63,660 nt of DNA from Paracoccaceae bacterium (GCA_026417295.1 JAOADN010000009.1:1-63660); one strand, 5' to 3'. Positions 37,510 through 49,908 are shown, numbered from the stretch's first letter. The notes: generated from the letters alone by a model not told the origin. Numbers and translations are program-made.

Positions 37510-38047
37510 TCTCATCGCGAAATCCGCGCTCGACGGCCTGGTGCCGCTGACCGAGGGCAACGTGACGCTCACCGACTGGGATCCCGGCACGGTGACGTCG
37601 CTGTCGCCCATGCGGGGGCAGGAGGCGAAGGTGGAGGCCGCGCTCAGATCGGCCGGCCTCGGCTGGCCCGGGCCGAACGCGACCGTCGCATCCGGCGATC
37701 GCGCCATCCTGCGGACCGGGGTCGGGCAGGCCTTCCTGATCGGGTCGCTGCCTCTCCGCCTCGAAGGGTTGGCGGCGATGACCGACCAGACAGACGGCTG
37801 GGCGGCCCTCGAGCTCGACGGGCCGGGCGCGACCGATGTCCTTGCCCGCCTTGTCGCGGTTGACCTGCGGATGGCCGCCTTCGCGCCGGGCCAGGTTCTG
37901 CGGACCGGGCTGACCCACATGATGTCGATCCTCTGGCGCACCGGTCCGGCAACCTTCCGCATTCTGGTGTTCCGGTCCATGGCACAGACAGCCGTCCATG
38001 AGATCCATGTCGCGATGAAGTCGGTCGCGGCGCGGGCCGGCCACTGA
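37502..38047 (+). CDS. soxG: Sarcosine oxidase subunit gamma
   Basis: 181-aa gamma subunit, folded like a reduced GCV_T domain in known structures. GTG start at 37502 within the last codons of soxA (8-bp overlap). Segments TDQTDGWAALELDGPGATDV, LVAVDLRMAAFAPGQVLRTG and ILVFRSMAQTAVHEIHVAMK are characteristic of SoxG. Last gene of the operon; dnaG begins 82 bp later. Confidence 0.93.
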   Translation: MVSLIAKSALDGLVPLTEGNVTLTDWDPGTVTSLSPMRGQEAKVEAALRSAGLGWPGPNATVASGDRAILRTGVGQAFLIGSLPLRLEGLAAMTDQTDGWAALELDGPGATDVLARLVAVDLRMAAFAPGQVLRTGLTHMMSILWRTGPATFRILVFRSMAQTAVHEIHVAMKSVAARAGH

Positions 38048-38129
38048 AGGCCGGGCGGCAGCCGAGGAGCTGCCCCCGCATTCCATTCGGCCTCTCGACT
38101 CTGCCTGCGCCCGATCCGATATTCAGCGG

Positions 38130-40070
38130 ATGAATCTTCCCCCCGGCTTCCTTGACGAGCTTCGCAGCCGCATCACGCTTTCGCAGGTGGTGGGCAGGAA
38201 GGTCATCTGGGACCTGAAGAAATCCAACCAGGCCAGGGGCGACTGGTGGGCGCCCTGTCCCTTCCATCAGGAAAGGACCGCGTCCTTCCATGTGGATGAC
38301 AGGAAGGGGTATTATTACTGCTTCGGCTGCCACGCGAAGGGCGATGCCGTGACCTTCCTGCGCGAGGCCGAGAACCTGGCCTTCATGGAGGCCGTGGAAC
38401 GCCTGGCGGGCGAGGCGGGGCTCGCCATGCCAGAGCGCGACCCGAAGGCGGCCGAGCGCGCCGACCGGCTCTCCAGGCTGGCCGATGCGATGGAGGCGGC
38501 GGTCCGGCACTACCGGTTGATGCTGCGTGGCTCTGCCGGGGCCGAGGCGCGCGCCTACCTGGTGAGGCGCCGGCTGGGTGAAGGCGCCCTCGACCGGTTC
38601 GAGATCGGCTTCGCGCCAGACGACAGGCAGGGGCTGTTCAAGGCCCTTACCGGCAAGGGTCTGTCGCCCGAGATCCTGGCCGAGGCCGGGCTCGTGGCCC
38701 TGCCCGAAGGCGGGGGCGCGCCCTACGACCGATTCCGCGGTCGCATCATCTTCCCCATACGCGACGCGCGCGGGCGCTGCATAGCGCTGGGCGGACGCGC
38801 GCTGGATCCCGCAGCGCCGGCGAAATATCTCAACTCTCCCGAAACGCCGCTCTTCGACAAGGGGCGCAGCCTCTACAATCACGGCCCCGCGCGCGAGGCG
38901 GCCGGCAAGGGGCATCCGCTGATCGTCGCCGAGGGCTATGTCGATGTGATCGCCCTTGTGGAGGCAGGGTTTGCCGCCGCGGTTGCCCCGCTCGGCACGG
39001 CGATCACGGAGGATCAGCTTCGCCTTCTCTGGCGGATCGCGCCCGAACCGGTCATCGCGCTTGACGGCGACCGTGCCGGGATTGCGGCTGCCATGCGGCT
39101 GGTCGATCTGGCCCTGCCCCTGATCGAGGCTGGCCAGTCCCTGCGCTTCGTCCTCATGCCCGAAGGGCTTGATCCCGACGACCTCATCCGCGCGCAGGGT
39201 GCCGAGGCCATGAAGGCGCTGCTCGAGAAGGCCGAACCGATGGTCAACCTCCTGTGGCGTCGCGAGACCGAGGGGCGGCTCATCGACAGCCCCGAACGCC
39301 GCGCCGCGCTGGACAAGCGCCTGCGCACGGCCATCGCCCGGATCACCGATCCGTCGATCCGCGCGCATTACGCAGATGCGATACGCCAGCTGAGGGCCGG
39401 CCTCTTCGGCGCTGGCCCCGCCCGACCGGCAGTCCGCGAGCAGCCAGCGGGCCGTGCGGGCGGGCGGCAGGACGCCCTGCCGGCGACGCCCCTGCCGGCG
39501 ACGCGCGGGTCCCTCCTCGCGCGGGCCGGGGAGGGCGTGGACGAATACCTGCAGGAGGCGATCATCCTGGCCATCCTCGTCGCCCACCCGGGCCTTGCGG
39601 CCGAAGTCGAGCACGACCTCGACAGGCTGGACATGGCCGACATGGCCCACGAACAGCTGCGCCGCATCTTGCTCGACCATGCACATGATCCGGATGCGGC
39701 CCGCGGCGCCCTTGCGCAAAGGGCGGGGCCGGCTCTTGAACGTCTGGCCGGGCTTGCCCATGTGCGCATCGCCCCCCCTGCGAGGCCCGATGCCGATGCC
39801 GCCTTCGCGCTGCGCTGCCTGACCGAGGAAATCGCCCGCCTGAGGGCGCGCCGCGCCGCCCGGGCAGAGACGGCCGAGGCGATGGCGGACATCGGTGGGT
39901 TGGCCGACGAAGGCGTGACTTGGCGTCTGGCCCATGCGGCCGAGGCGCGGCACCGGGCCGAAAGGTCCAGTCTGGACGACGATGCCGACATGGGCGAGGA
40001 CCGGGCGGCCCTTTCGGCAGGACTGCAACGCCTGATCGACCAGGAAGTATGGATCAAGAAGAAGCGCTGA
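38130..40070 (+). CDS. dnaG: DNA primase
   Basis: 646-aa primase that lays RNA primers at replication forks. CHC2 zinc finger with C43, H46, C64 and C67 (APCPFHQERTASFHVDDRKG and YYYCFGCHAKGDAVTF). Catalytic TOPRIM core: LIVAEGYVDVIALVEAGFAA near residue 266 and PVIALDGDRAGIAAAMRL near 305, then GLDPDDLIRAQG. The C-terminal helicase-binding domain is variable and Ala-rich. dnaG followed by rpoD is the classical macromolecular-synthesis arrangement. Confidence 0.97.
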   Translation: MNLPPGFLDELRSRITLSQVVGRKVIWDLKKSNQARGDWWAPCPFHQERTASFHVDDRKGYYYCFGCHAKGDAVTFLREAENLAFMEAVERLAGEAGLAMPERDPKAAERADRLSRLADAMEAAVRHYRLMLRGSAGAEARAYLVRRRLGEGALDRFEIGFAPDDRQGLFKALTGKGLSPEILAEAGLVALPEGGGAPYDRFRGRIIFPIRDARGRCIALGGRALDPAAPAKYLNSPETPLFDKGRSLYNHGPAREAAGKGHPLIVAEGYVDVIALVEAGFAAAVAPLGTAITEDQLRLLWRIAPEPVIALDGDRAGIAAAMRLVDLALPLIEAGQSLRFVLMPEGLDPDDLIRAQGAEAMKALLEKAEPMVNLLWRRETEGRLIDSPERRAALDKRLRTAIARITDPSIRAHYADAIRQLRAGLFGAGPARPAVREQPAGRAGGRQDALPATPLPATRGSLLARAGEGVDEYLQEAIILAILVAHPGLAAEVEHDLDRLDMADMAHEQLRRILLDHAHDPDAARGALAQRAGPALERLAGLAHVRIAPPARPDADAAFALRCLTEEIARLRARRAARAETAEAMADIGGLADEGVTWRLAHAAEARHRAERSSLDDDADMGEDRAALSAGLQRLIDQEVWIKKKR

Positions 40071-40162
40071 GGCGAAGGCAAGGCCGAGCCGGCCGAATCG
40101 CGGCGACGGGTTCCCCTTTTCCCGCCCGTGATTCGCGCTATGAACCCTGAAACCCGAGGACC

Positions 40163-40183
40163 GATTCGCTTCGTCGGCGAATC
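40163..40183 (+). repeat. Inverted repeat in the rpoD leader
   Basis: GATTCGC (40163-40169) and GCGAATC (40177-40183) form a perfect 7-bp dyad with a 7-nt loop, 31 nt before the rpoD ATG. A further GATTCGC occurs at 40131-40137. Could be an operator or leader hairpin; no established meaning. Confidence 0.4.
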
Positions 40184-40214
40184 ACGCGTCCGCCCGCTAC
40201 CGGAGACCGCCCGC

Positions 40215-42203
<1,989 letters not shown>

Positions 42204-42300
42204 GGCGAGCCAGCGGGGCGCCGCGGCGTGCTGCCTGGACGATCAGGTCTTCGCGCAGAATGCCATTGCCCCCGCGCCGCGATCGGAAGAGACTGTCATC

Positions 42301-42573
42301 ATGCCCTTCTGGTCCCGCCTCTTCGGCTCCTCCACCCCCTCCGACACCGCGCCTGCGAAGGGCGAGGAGTACAAGGGCTTCCGCATCACGCCGACGCCGA
42401 TCAGGGAAGGGAGCCACTACCGCGTCGCCGCCCGGATCGAGAAGGACGGCCGCACCCACGAGCTCATCCGCGCCGACACGATGGCCTCGCTCGAGGATGC
42501 CACGGCGATCTCGGCGGCGAAGGCGCGGCAGATGATCGACGAACAGGGCGAGAGGCTCTTCGGGCCGGGCTGA
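42301..42573 (+). CDS. HlyU-family small protein
   Basis: 90-aa protein: short N-terminus MPFWSRLFGSSTPSDTAPAK, then EEYKGFRITPTPIREGSHYR, RVAARIEKDGRTHELIRADT and KARQMIDEQGERLF. This is the compact alpha/beta domain labelled HlyU in Rhodobacterales; the name comes from a hemolysin activator, but these short forms are not shown to bind DNA. It follows rpoD by 97 bp, probably with its own promoter. Confidence 0.8.
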   Translation: MPFWSRLFGSSTPSDTAPAKGEEYKGFRITPTPIREGSHYRVAARIEKDGRTHELIRADTMASLEDATAISAAKARQMIDEQGERLFGPG

Positions 42574-42662
42574 CCGCTGCCGGAGGCGCAGTCCCCGATT
42601 TCCCGCCGACTCGGGGCGCCTTGGTGCTATGCTGCCGCCACCTTTGCCGAGGGGGGCGAGCC

Positions 42663-42959
42663 ATGACTGCGATGAACGTCGTGCACATGCGGGTGAAGCC
42701 GGGCAGCGAGGAGGCCTTCGTCAAGGCCCATCGCGAGATGGACCCGCGCAAGATGCCGGGCGGCCGCAACTTCCGCATCGTCAAGGCCGGCGAGCGCGAC
42801 TTCATCGTCGTCGCGGAATGGGAGAGCATGGCCGCGCTGGCCGCGGCGCGACCGGCGATGATCGCAAATCTCGACGGCATCCGCCCGCTTCTGGAGGACC
42901 TGGGCGGCGGCCGCGGCCTGACCGAACCCTGGTCGGGCGAGGTTGTCGTCAGCCTCTAG
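42663..42959 (+). CDS. ABM (antibiotic biosynthesis monooxygenase) domain protein
   Basis: 98-aa dimeric alpha/beta-barrel-type protein: MTAMNVVHMRVKPGSEEAFV begins the first strand, NFRIVKAGERDFIVVAEWES the central strands, and GIRPLLEDLGGGRGLTEPWS the end. ABM folds serve cofactor-less monooxygenases, heme-degrading enzymes and others, so the substrate is open. ATG 42663 is chosen over upstream in-frame starts, which are shadows of the HlyU gene. Confidence 0.7.
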   Translation: MTAMNVVHMRVKPGSEEAFVKAHREMDPRKMPGGRNFRIVKAGERDFIVVAEWESMAALAAARPAMIANLDGIRPLLEDLGGGRGLTEPWSGEVVVSL

Positions 42960-42985
42960 GACAGCGTCCAGGACGGGCCCGAAGG

Positions 42986-43062
42986 GGGTGTCCCACAATG
43001 GGACACCCTGTCAACCCATTGAAATCGTTGGGCCGAGTGATTCGGCTTAACGATCCGTTCAG
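42986..43062 (+). repeat. Two-hairpin intergenic element, copy 1
   Basis: Stem 1: GGGTGTCCCA-CAA-TGGGACACCC (42986-43008). After a spacer TGTCAACCCATTGAAATCGT comes stem 2: GCCGA-GTGAT-TCGGC (43032-43046), then TTAACGATCCGTTCA. It lies between convergent genes (ABM protein and 2OG oxygenase). Copy 2 at 45132-45208 has the same layout with a different but self-complementary stem 2. Confidence 0.75.
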
Positions 43063-43109
43063 GGATCCTGCCGATCCGTTCGCAGGGCGTGCGCCGCCCG
43101 GCGGGCGGC

Positions 43110-43907
43110 TCAGGCGGGATGCGTGCTGCGGCCGTAGAAGCCGATCTGCTCGCGGGCCGTCATCACCACGCCGGGGCGGTCGAAGAAGGCGAAGATCGCG
43201 ACCAGCCGCTCGACCGGCCCGCGGACCGGCACGACGCGATGCAGCGTGTCCACGCCGCGGAACACGTTGAGCGCGCCGGGCCGGAGCGCCACCCGACGCA
43301 CCAGCGGATCCTCGCCCCGGAGCACGGCAGCCACCCCGTCGTGATTGGGATCGGCGGGGCTGCGCAGGTCCTTGCGGTATTCGAGCTCTCCGCCTTCGGC
43401 CGGCGCCTGGAGCAGGATCGTCGTGGTGAATTCCGACCGGTCGAAATGCCAGTTCAGCGCCTCGCCGTCGCGGCTGGCCTGGACATTGACCCGTGCGAGC
43501 GGGTCCTCCATGCGGTAGAGCGCCGGCTTGCCCATCGTCGCGGCGAGGAAGTCGGTGAAGGGCTGCCAGTCGTAGAGCGCGATCACCGGGTTGCCGGCAA
43601 GCTGGTCGGCGCAGAGCGTGTGGTTCACCGTCTCGACCCGGGCCAGGGCGGGGTGGTCGGGGGCCAGCCCCTCGACCGTGTCGCGGAAGTAGATGTTGTG
43701 GCTGCGGGCATGGCGGAAGCCGTGGGCGGCCATGGCCGGGCCGATCGCGGCGACCGCCCGCGCGAGCGCATCCGGGCGCATGAAACCCGGCAGGTCGAAC
43801 ATGCCGTCGGAAGCCAGACGGGCGCGGCATTCCGCGACGAGCGCCGTCCAGCCGGGGCTGCCCGGCCGGTCGAGCGGATAGGTTTCGAGGTCGAGAAGGT
43901 CGTCCAT
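43110..43907 (-). CDS. 2-oxoglutarate/Fe(II)-dependent oxygenase family protein
   Basis: 265-aa cupin-type oxygenase. Iron ligands are recognisable as H154 and D156 (NWHFDRSEFTTTILLQAPAE) and H223 (DTLHRVVPVRG), with R234 eleven residues later as the likely 2-oxoglutarate anchor. GGELEYRKDLRSP and PGALNVFRGVD resemble the group containing lysine hydroxylases and BesD/HalD-type halogenases; the Asp at the second ligand predicts hydroxylation, not halogenation. Start ATG 43907, since upstream frame is low-complexity. Divergent from a LysR regulator. Substrate unknown. Confidence 0.8.
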   Translation of the reverse strand: MDDLLDLETYPLDRPGSPGWTALVAECRARLASDGMFDLPGFMRPDALARAVAAIGPAMAAHGFRHARSHNIYFRDTVEGLAPDHPALARVETVNHTLCADQLAGNPVIALYDWQPFTDFLAATMGKPALYRMEDPLARVNVQASRDGEALNWHFDRSEFTTTILLQAPAEGGELEYRKDLRSPADPNHDGVAAVLRGEDPLVRRVALRPGALNVFRGVDTLHRVVPVRGPVERLVAIFAFFDRPGVVMTAREQIGFYGRSTHPA

Positions 43908-43991
43908 GGCGCGGTCCTGTCGGCGGGCGTGATGTCGCGGCGACCCTAGCGCGGGGCGCCTGCGCCGCAAGGCGACAAAATCGAGGGCAGG

Positions 43992-44006
43992 CCAAGCTGG
44001 GCTTGG
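43992..44006. promoter_or_regulatory. Possible LysR-type operator dyad
   Basis: CCAAG-N5-CTTGG, a perfect dyad in the 218-bp divergent region between the oxygenase and LysR genes, 85 bp before the oxygenase start. It is the only clean short dyad seen there, but its role is a guess from position. Confidence 0.3.
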
Positions 44007-44125
44007 GGTCCGCCGCAGGCCCGCGCCATGCGCGGCCCTTGCGGCGCGGCCCGGCGCAGCCGAAGCTGGGGCGGCGATGCGGCCCGCCGCCGCCGCCGCA
44101 GACGCCTGCCCGACGGGGACCAAGC

Positions 44126-45079
44126 ATGACCGACCGACTGCCGCTGAATGCCCTTCAGGCCTTCGAGCGCGCCGCCCGCAGCGGAAGCTTCGCCGCCGCC
44201 GCGCAGGCGCTGGGCGTGACGCCGGCGGCGATAAGCCAGCATGTCCGGCTGCTGGAGGACCATTTCGGCAGGCAGCTCTTCCACCGGCGGGCGAACGGTG
44301 TGGAACTGACCGATGCCGGCCGCGACCTGTTCCTGCCCGTGGCCGGCGCCTTCGCCGCCCTGTCCGAGGCGGCCGGGCGGCTGCGCAGCGCGGTCGAGCG
44401 GCCGCGGGCGGTGATCTCGGTCCTGTCCTCGGTCAACGAACTGTGGCTGATGCCGGCCCTTGCGGGGCTGGCCCCGCCGGCCGGGGCGGCGGGCCTGCGC
44501 ATCATCGAGGAGGAGCGCGACCCGGTCGATTTCGCGGCGGCGGGACTGGACATCCGCATCACCTATGGCGCAGCGGCCTATCCCAACCAGAAGGTGGTGG
44601 CGCTGTTCCGCGACCGGCTTCTGCCGGTGGCGGCGCCGGACCTGGCGGCGGACCTGCCGGGGGGCGCGGCCGCGGCGCCGGATGCGCGCCTCATCCATAC
44701 CGAATGGGGCCCGGCCTATGCGAGCCCGCAGTCCTGGGCGGGCTGGCTGGCCGCGACCGGCAGCGAGCGCCGCCCCGACCCCGGCCGGGGGCTGACGGTG
44801 GACCGTCTGGCCGCGGCGGCGGCGGCGGCCCGGCAGGGGCTGGGCGTGGCGCTGCTGCCCGCGACGCTGGCGGCGGCGGACCTGGCGGCCGGCCGGCTGC
44901 GGGCGGTGGGGCCGGCGGCGGCCTTCATGCCCGAGCCCTATGTCATGGTCGCGCGCCCGGCCACGCGCCACCGCCCGGGGGCGGCGCCGGTCTGGCGCCA
45001 TCTTCTGGCCCGGGCGGGCGTGACGGAGGCGGGCGAGGGGCCGGCGGGCGAGGGGCCGGCGGGCGGCGCGGGGCGCTGA
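44126..45079 (+). CDS. LysR-family transcriptional regulator (GcvA-like)
   Basis: 317 aa. N-terminal winged helix-turn-helix LPLNALQAFERAARSGSFAA to GVTPAAISQHVRLLEDHFGR (residues ~4-45) with LFHRRANGVELTDAG next, and a periplasmic-binding-like effector domain (VISVLSSVNELWLMPALAGL; DIRITYGAAAYP). GcvA-like subgroup by the QAFERAARSGSF/ QHVRLLE signature. It probably controls the divergent oxygenase gene. The C-terminus ends in a tandem EGPAGEGPAGG from a 15-bp DNA repeat. Confidence 0.9.
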   Translation: MTDRLPLNALQAFERAARSGSFAAAAQALGVTPAAISQHVRLLEDHFGRQLFHRRANGVELTDAGRDLFLPVAGAFAALSEAAGRLRSAVERPRAVISVLSSVNELWLMPALAGLAPPAGAAGLRIIEEERDPVDFAAAGLDIRITYGAAAYPNQKVVALFRDRLLPVAAPDLAADLPGGAAAAPDARLIHTEWGPAYASPQSWAGWLAATGSERRPDPGRGLTVDRLAAAAAAARQGLGVALLPATLAAADLAAGRLRAVGPAAAFMPEPYVMVARPATRHRPGAAPVWRHLLARAGVTEAGEGPAGEGPAGGAGR

Positions 45080-45131
45080 GCGGGGTGCCGCGCGGGGTGC
45101 CGCGCGGGGCGCGGGGCCGGGCGGTCGGGGG

Positions 45132-45208
45132 GGGTGTCCCACAATGGGACGCCCTGCCAACCCGTTGGAATCCTTTAGGCGACCGAGTCGCCTTTACCAT
45201 CCGTTCAC
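45132..45208 (+). repeat. Two-hairpin intergenic element, copy 2
   Basis: Stem 1: GGGTGTCCCA-CAA-TGGGACGCCC (45132-45154, one U-G pair). Spacer TGCCAACCCGTTGGAATCCT, stem 2: GGCGAC-CGA-GTCGCC (45178-45192), then TTTACCATCCGTTCA. Again between convergent genes (LysR and DUF2238 protein). Compared with copy 1, stem 2 differs on both sides yet still pairs. Confidence 0.75.
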
Positions 45209-45256
45209 CGCGCCGAAGGGATCGTTCGGCGGGCGTGCGCCCCCCCGGCCCCGCGG

Positions 45257-45886
45257 TCAGGCGGGGGGGCGCGCCGGGGCCCGCAGACGCTCGGCCAGGA
45301 CGATCAGGACCATCGCGACGGCCGCCCCGATCGCGTTGAAGACGAGATCGAGCGCGGTATTGAGATAGCCCCCGACATTGGTCTTCGGCACGCTGAGGAC
45401 GGCCACGAACTCGATGATCTCGTTCACCGTGCCGAGGCCCATCGCGGCGAGGGGCGGCAGCAGGAGCGCGGTGACGGTGCCGCGCGTCGAGGGGTGGCGG
45501 TGCACGAGGACATGCCAGACGAGCCAGGCGGTGACGCCGAAGCCGTAGGCATGGACGGCCTGGTCGTATTTCAGCACGCTGAGCTCTCCGCTGCCGGCGA
45601 GGGGAACGAGGACGAGGTTGTAGAGCACGCTGTCGCCGGCCGGCACCGACCCGCCGGCCATGTGCATCAGGCCCCAGAGGCTGAGCGCCCAGAGCATCGC
45701 GACGGGATAGGCGGCCAGGCGGCGGGTCAGCGCGAGAAGGCCCGCGAGGATGGCCATGGTGGCGACGTAGACCATGAATTCGAGGTTGCCGGTCCTGAGG
45801 AACCACAGGGCGAAGCCCGCGACATAGGCCCCCGTGAAGGCGATGACCGCCCATTCCGCGGGACGTGGACCCGAGCCTGCCTTCAT
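45257..45886 (-). CDS. DUF2238 / YjdF-like inner membrane protein
   Basis: 209-aa integral membrane protein with about six hydrophobic helices. Family segments include LSLWGLMHMAGGSVP near residue 68, KYDQAVHAYGFGVTAWLVWH near 105 and LGTVNEIIEFVAVLSVPKTN near 150, the conserved His/Glu-containing membrane motifs of DUF2238. Function unknown in the literature I can recall. It is followed upstream by parE (39 bp away), same strand. Confidence 0.85.
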   Translation of the reverse strand: MKAGSGPRPAEWAVIAFTGAYVAGFALWFLRTGNLEFMVYVATMAILAGLLALTRRLAAYPVAMLWALSLWGLMHMAGGSVPAGDSVLYNLVLVPLAGSGELSVLKYDQAVHAYGFGVTAWLVWHVLVHRHPSTRGTVTALLLPPLAAMGLGTVNEIIEFVAVLSVPKTNVGGYLNTALDLVFNAIGAAVAMVLIVLAERLRAPARPPA

Positions 45887-45925
45887 CCGGCACCTCCCCT
45901 GCCTGCGACGGCGCCCGCGGGCGCG

Positions 45926-47860
<1,935 letters not shown>

Positions 47861-48041
47861 GGGCCTGCTCGCCTTGTTGCCTTGCTGCTGTCCTGCCTTG
47901 CCGCGGTCCTGCCTTCTGGCGGTCCTGCCGGCCCCTTCCTGTCCCGCCGTCCCGCCCTCCCGCCCTCCCGCCGTCCCGCCGGGGCGCAGCCTGTGGCGGA
48001 TTAGACCATGCGGGGCCGGCGGGGGGAAGGGGCGGGCGGGC

Positions 48042-48704
48042 CTATTCTGGTTCGGCCAGGCGTCTGGCCCACATCGCCCTGAAGGCGGGGCGGGCCTGGC
48101 AGGCCTTCAGCCAGGCGTCGAGCGCGGGGTAGCCGGCGAGGAAGGCGGCCTCGGACTGGGCGTAGCGCACGCATTCGGCCATGTTGATGTCGGCCACGGT
48201 GAAGCGGCCGCCGACGAGGTGGCCGCCGCCCGCGGCGAGCACCCCGTCGAGGACGCCGAAGGGGCGTTCGAGGTTGCGCTTCATGGCGTCGATGGCGGCG
48301 GTGGCGGCGGGCGTTCCCGCGCCGTAGTCGCGCAGGGCATACATGATGCCGATGGCATGCGGCTCGACGCTGGCCACGGCGTAGAGCGCCCATTGCTGCA
48401 TCACCGCATCCTCGGCCGCGTCGCGCGGGCCGAGCGCGCCGCCGCGGCTGCGGGCGATGTGCAGGTTGATGGCGAGGGATTCGGAGAGCTTCAGCGCGCC
48501 GTCGGTGAGGAAGGGCACGCCGCCCGCGGGGTTCATCGCGAGATAGGCGGGCGAGAGCGTGTTCAGCGGCGCGTCGGGGGCGAGCGGCGCCTTCAGGCGG
48601 TTGGCCTGGATGACCGGCACGAGGGTGAAGGGTGTGCCGGTCTCCTCGAGCAGCCAGAGGTTGCGCGAGGCGCGGCTGCGGTAGACGCCGTAGAGGGTGA
48701 GCAT
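48042..48704 (-). CDS. Glutathione S-transferase family protein
   Basis: 220 aa. Thioredoxin-like N-terminal domain MLTLYGVYRSRASRNLWLLE with the cis-Pro segment NPAGGVPFLTDGALKLSESL (the ES binding the gamma-glutamyl moiety), and an all-helical C-terminal domain containing GGRFTVADINMAECVRYAQ. Substrate unknown. The start ATG 48704 begins the domain; the longer in-frame ORF overlaps the ppk2 leader. parE lies 181 bp downstream, beyond low-complexity sequence. Confidence 0.9.
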   Translation of the reverse strand: MLTLYGVYRSRASRNLWLLEETGTPFTLVPVIQANRLKAPLAPDAPLNTLSPAYLAMNPAGGVPFLTDGALKLSESLAINLHIARSRGGALGPRDAAEDAVMQQWALYAVASVEPHAIGIMYALRDYGAGTPAATAAIDAMKRNLERPFGVLDGVLAAGGGHLVGGRFTVADINMAECVRYAQSEAAFLAGYPALDAWLKACQARPAFRAMWARRLAEPE

Positions 48705-48837
48705 GGGCGAAATCCTGTCGCGGGGCGCGCGGGGGCCCCCGGGCCTTCCTTGTAACCGTTTCTTGACATGGCTCAAGGCGCAGCGGGCCGGCAGGGGCGA
48801 GGCTGCGGGCGCCGTGAGGAGCGCAGGAGGAGGAGCC

Positions 48838-49896
48838 ATGCCGCAGGATGCCGCAGCGAAGCCGAACGGGAGCGTCGCCTCGCAGCCGGTGCCGCAGGCG
48901 GCGGCGCAGGGGCCGGCAGGGATGCCGGCGGGGATGCCGGCGGGGATGCCGGCGGGGATGCCGGCGGGGGCTGCGGTGCAGGCGACGGCCCTGCCGGGGG
49001 CGCCGGCGCAGCCGCGCAGCTATCCCCGGGCGGACCCCGCCGAGATCGCGCGCGGCTTCGAGACCGGCGCCTATCCCTATCGCGACCGCATGGGGGTCAG
49101 GGCCTACGAGGCCGAGAAGATGCGCCTGCAGGCCGAGCTGCTGAAGGTGCAGATCTGGACGCAGGAGACGGGCCAGCGCTTCGTTCTGCTCTTCGAGGGG
49201 CGCGACGCGGCCGGCAAGGGCGGCACGATCAAGCGCTTCATGGAGCATCTCAACCCGCGCTATGCGCGGACGGTGGCGCTGACCAAGCCCTCGGATGTCG
49301 AGAAGGGGCAGTGGTTCTTCCAGCGCTATCTGGCGCATCTGCCGACGGCGGGCGAGATGGTCTTCTACGACCGCTCGTGGTACAACCGCGCCGGCGTCGA
49401 GCGGGTGATGGGCTTCTGCACGCCGAACGAATACCTCGAGTTCATGCGCGAGGCGCCCGAGATCGAGCGGATGCTCGTGCGGTCGGGCATCAGGCTCTAC
49501 AAGTTCTGGTTCAGCGTGACGCGCGAGGAGCAGCGGCGGCGGTTCCTGGCGCGCGAGACCGACCCGCTGAAGCGCTGGAAGCTGAGCCCCATCGACAAGG
49601 CGAGCCTCGACCGCTGGGACGACTATACCGAGGCCAAGGAGGCGATGTTCTTCCACACCGACACCGCCGATGCGCCCTGGGTCATCGTCAAGTCGGACGA
49701 CAAGAAGCGGGCGCGGCTGAACGTGATGAAGTACTTCCTCGCCTCGGTGGACTATCCCGACAAGGACCTGTCGGTCGTGGGCCAGCCCGACCCGCTGATC
49801 GTCGGCCGGGCGAGCCAGGTGATCCACATGCCCGAGGGGATCCTGACCAAGGCGACGCCCGAGGCGATGCGGCGCGTGGGCCGGGCGAGGGGCTGA
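48838..49896 (+). CDS. ppk2: Polyphosphate kinase 2
   Basis: 352-aa PPK2-family kinase transferring phosphate between polyphosphate and nucleoside diphosphates. Walker A FEGRDAAGKGGTIKRFMEHL near residue 123, Walker B-type MVFYDRSWYNRAGVERVMGF near 180, lid region with REEQRRRFLARETDPLKRWK, and SPIDKASLDRWDDYTEAKEA. A ~65-residue low-complexity N-terminus contains four GMPA repeats from a 12-bp DNA repeat. GGAGGAGGAG precedes ATG 48838. Divergent from the GST gene. Confidence 0.95.
   Translation: MPQDAAAKPNGSVASQPVPQAAAQGPAGMPAGMPAGMPAGMPAGAAVQATALPGAPAQPRSYPRADPAEIARGFETGAYPYRDRMGVRAYEAEKMRLQAELLKVQIWTQETGQRFVLLFEGRDAAGKGGTIKRFMEHLNPRYARTVALTKPSDVEKGQWFFQRYLAHLPTAGEMVFYDRSWYNRAGVERVMGFCTPNEYLEFMREAPEIERMLVRSGIRLYKFWFSVTREEQRRRFLARETDPLKRWKLSPIDKASLDRWDDYTEAKEAMFFHTDTADAPWVIVKSDDKKRARLNVMKYFLASVDYPDKDLSVVGQPDPLIVGRASQVIHMPEGILTKATPEAMRRVGRARG
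48919..48966 (+). repeat. 12-bp tandem repeat inside ppk2 (4 units)
   Basis: Four perfect copies of GGGATGCCGGCG encode a (GMPA)n stretch in the disordered N-terminus of PPK2. The length is a multiple of three, so copy-number change keeps the frame. Confidence 0.9.
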
Positions 49897-49908
49897 GGGC
49901 GGGGGCCC

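Noticed and set aside
34399-37980. A 1193-codon open frame antisense to soxA
   Set aside because: It is a typical high-G+C mirror frame: composition is Arg/His/Asp-rich, no family motif, and soxA on the other strand is fully accounted for.
43110-43907. The 2OG oxygenase as an amino-acid halogenase
   Set aside because: The second iron ligand position is Asp (HFD), whereas the halogenases of this group have Gly there to make room for chloride.
45060-45120. Short tandem repeats (15-bp and 12-bp units) around the end of the LysR gene
   Set aside because: Two copies each of G-rich words are common in this part of the window; noted in the LysR entry but not distinctive enough for a separate finding.
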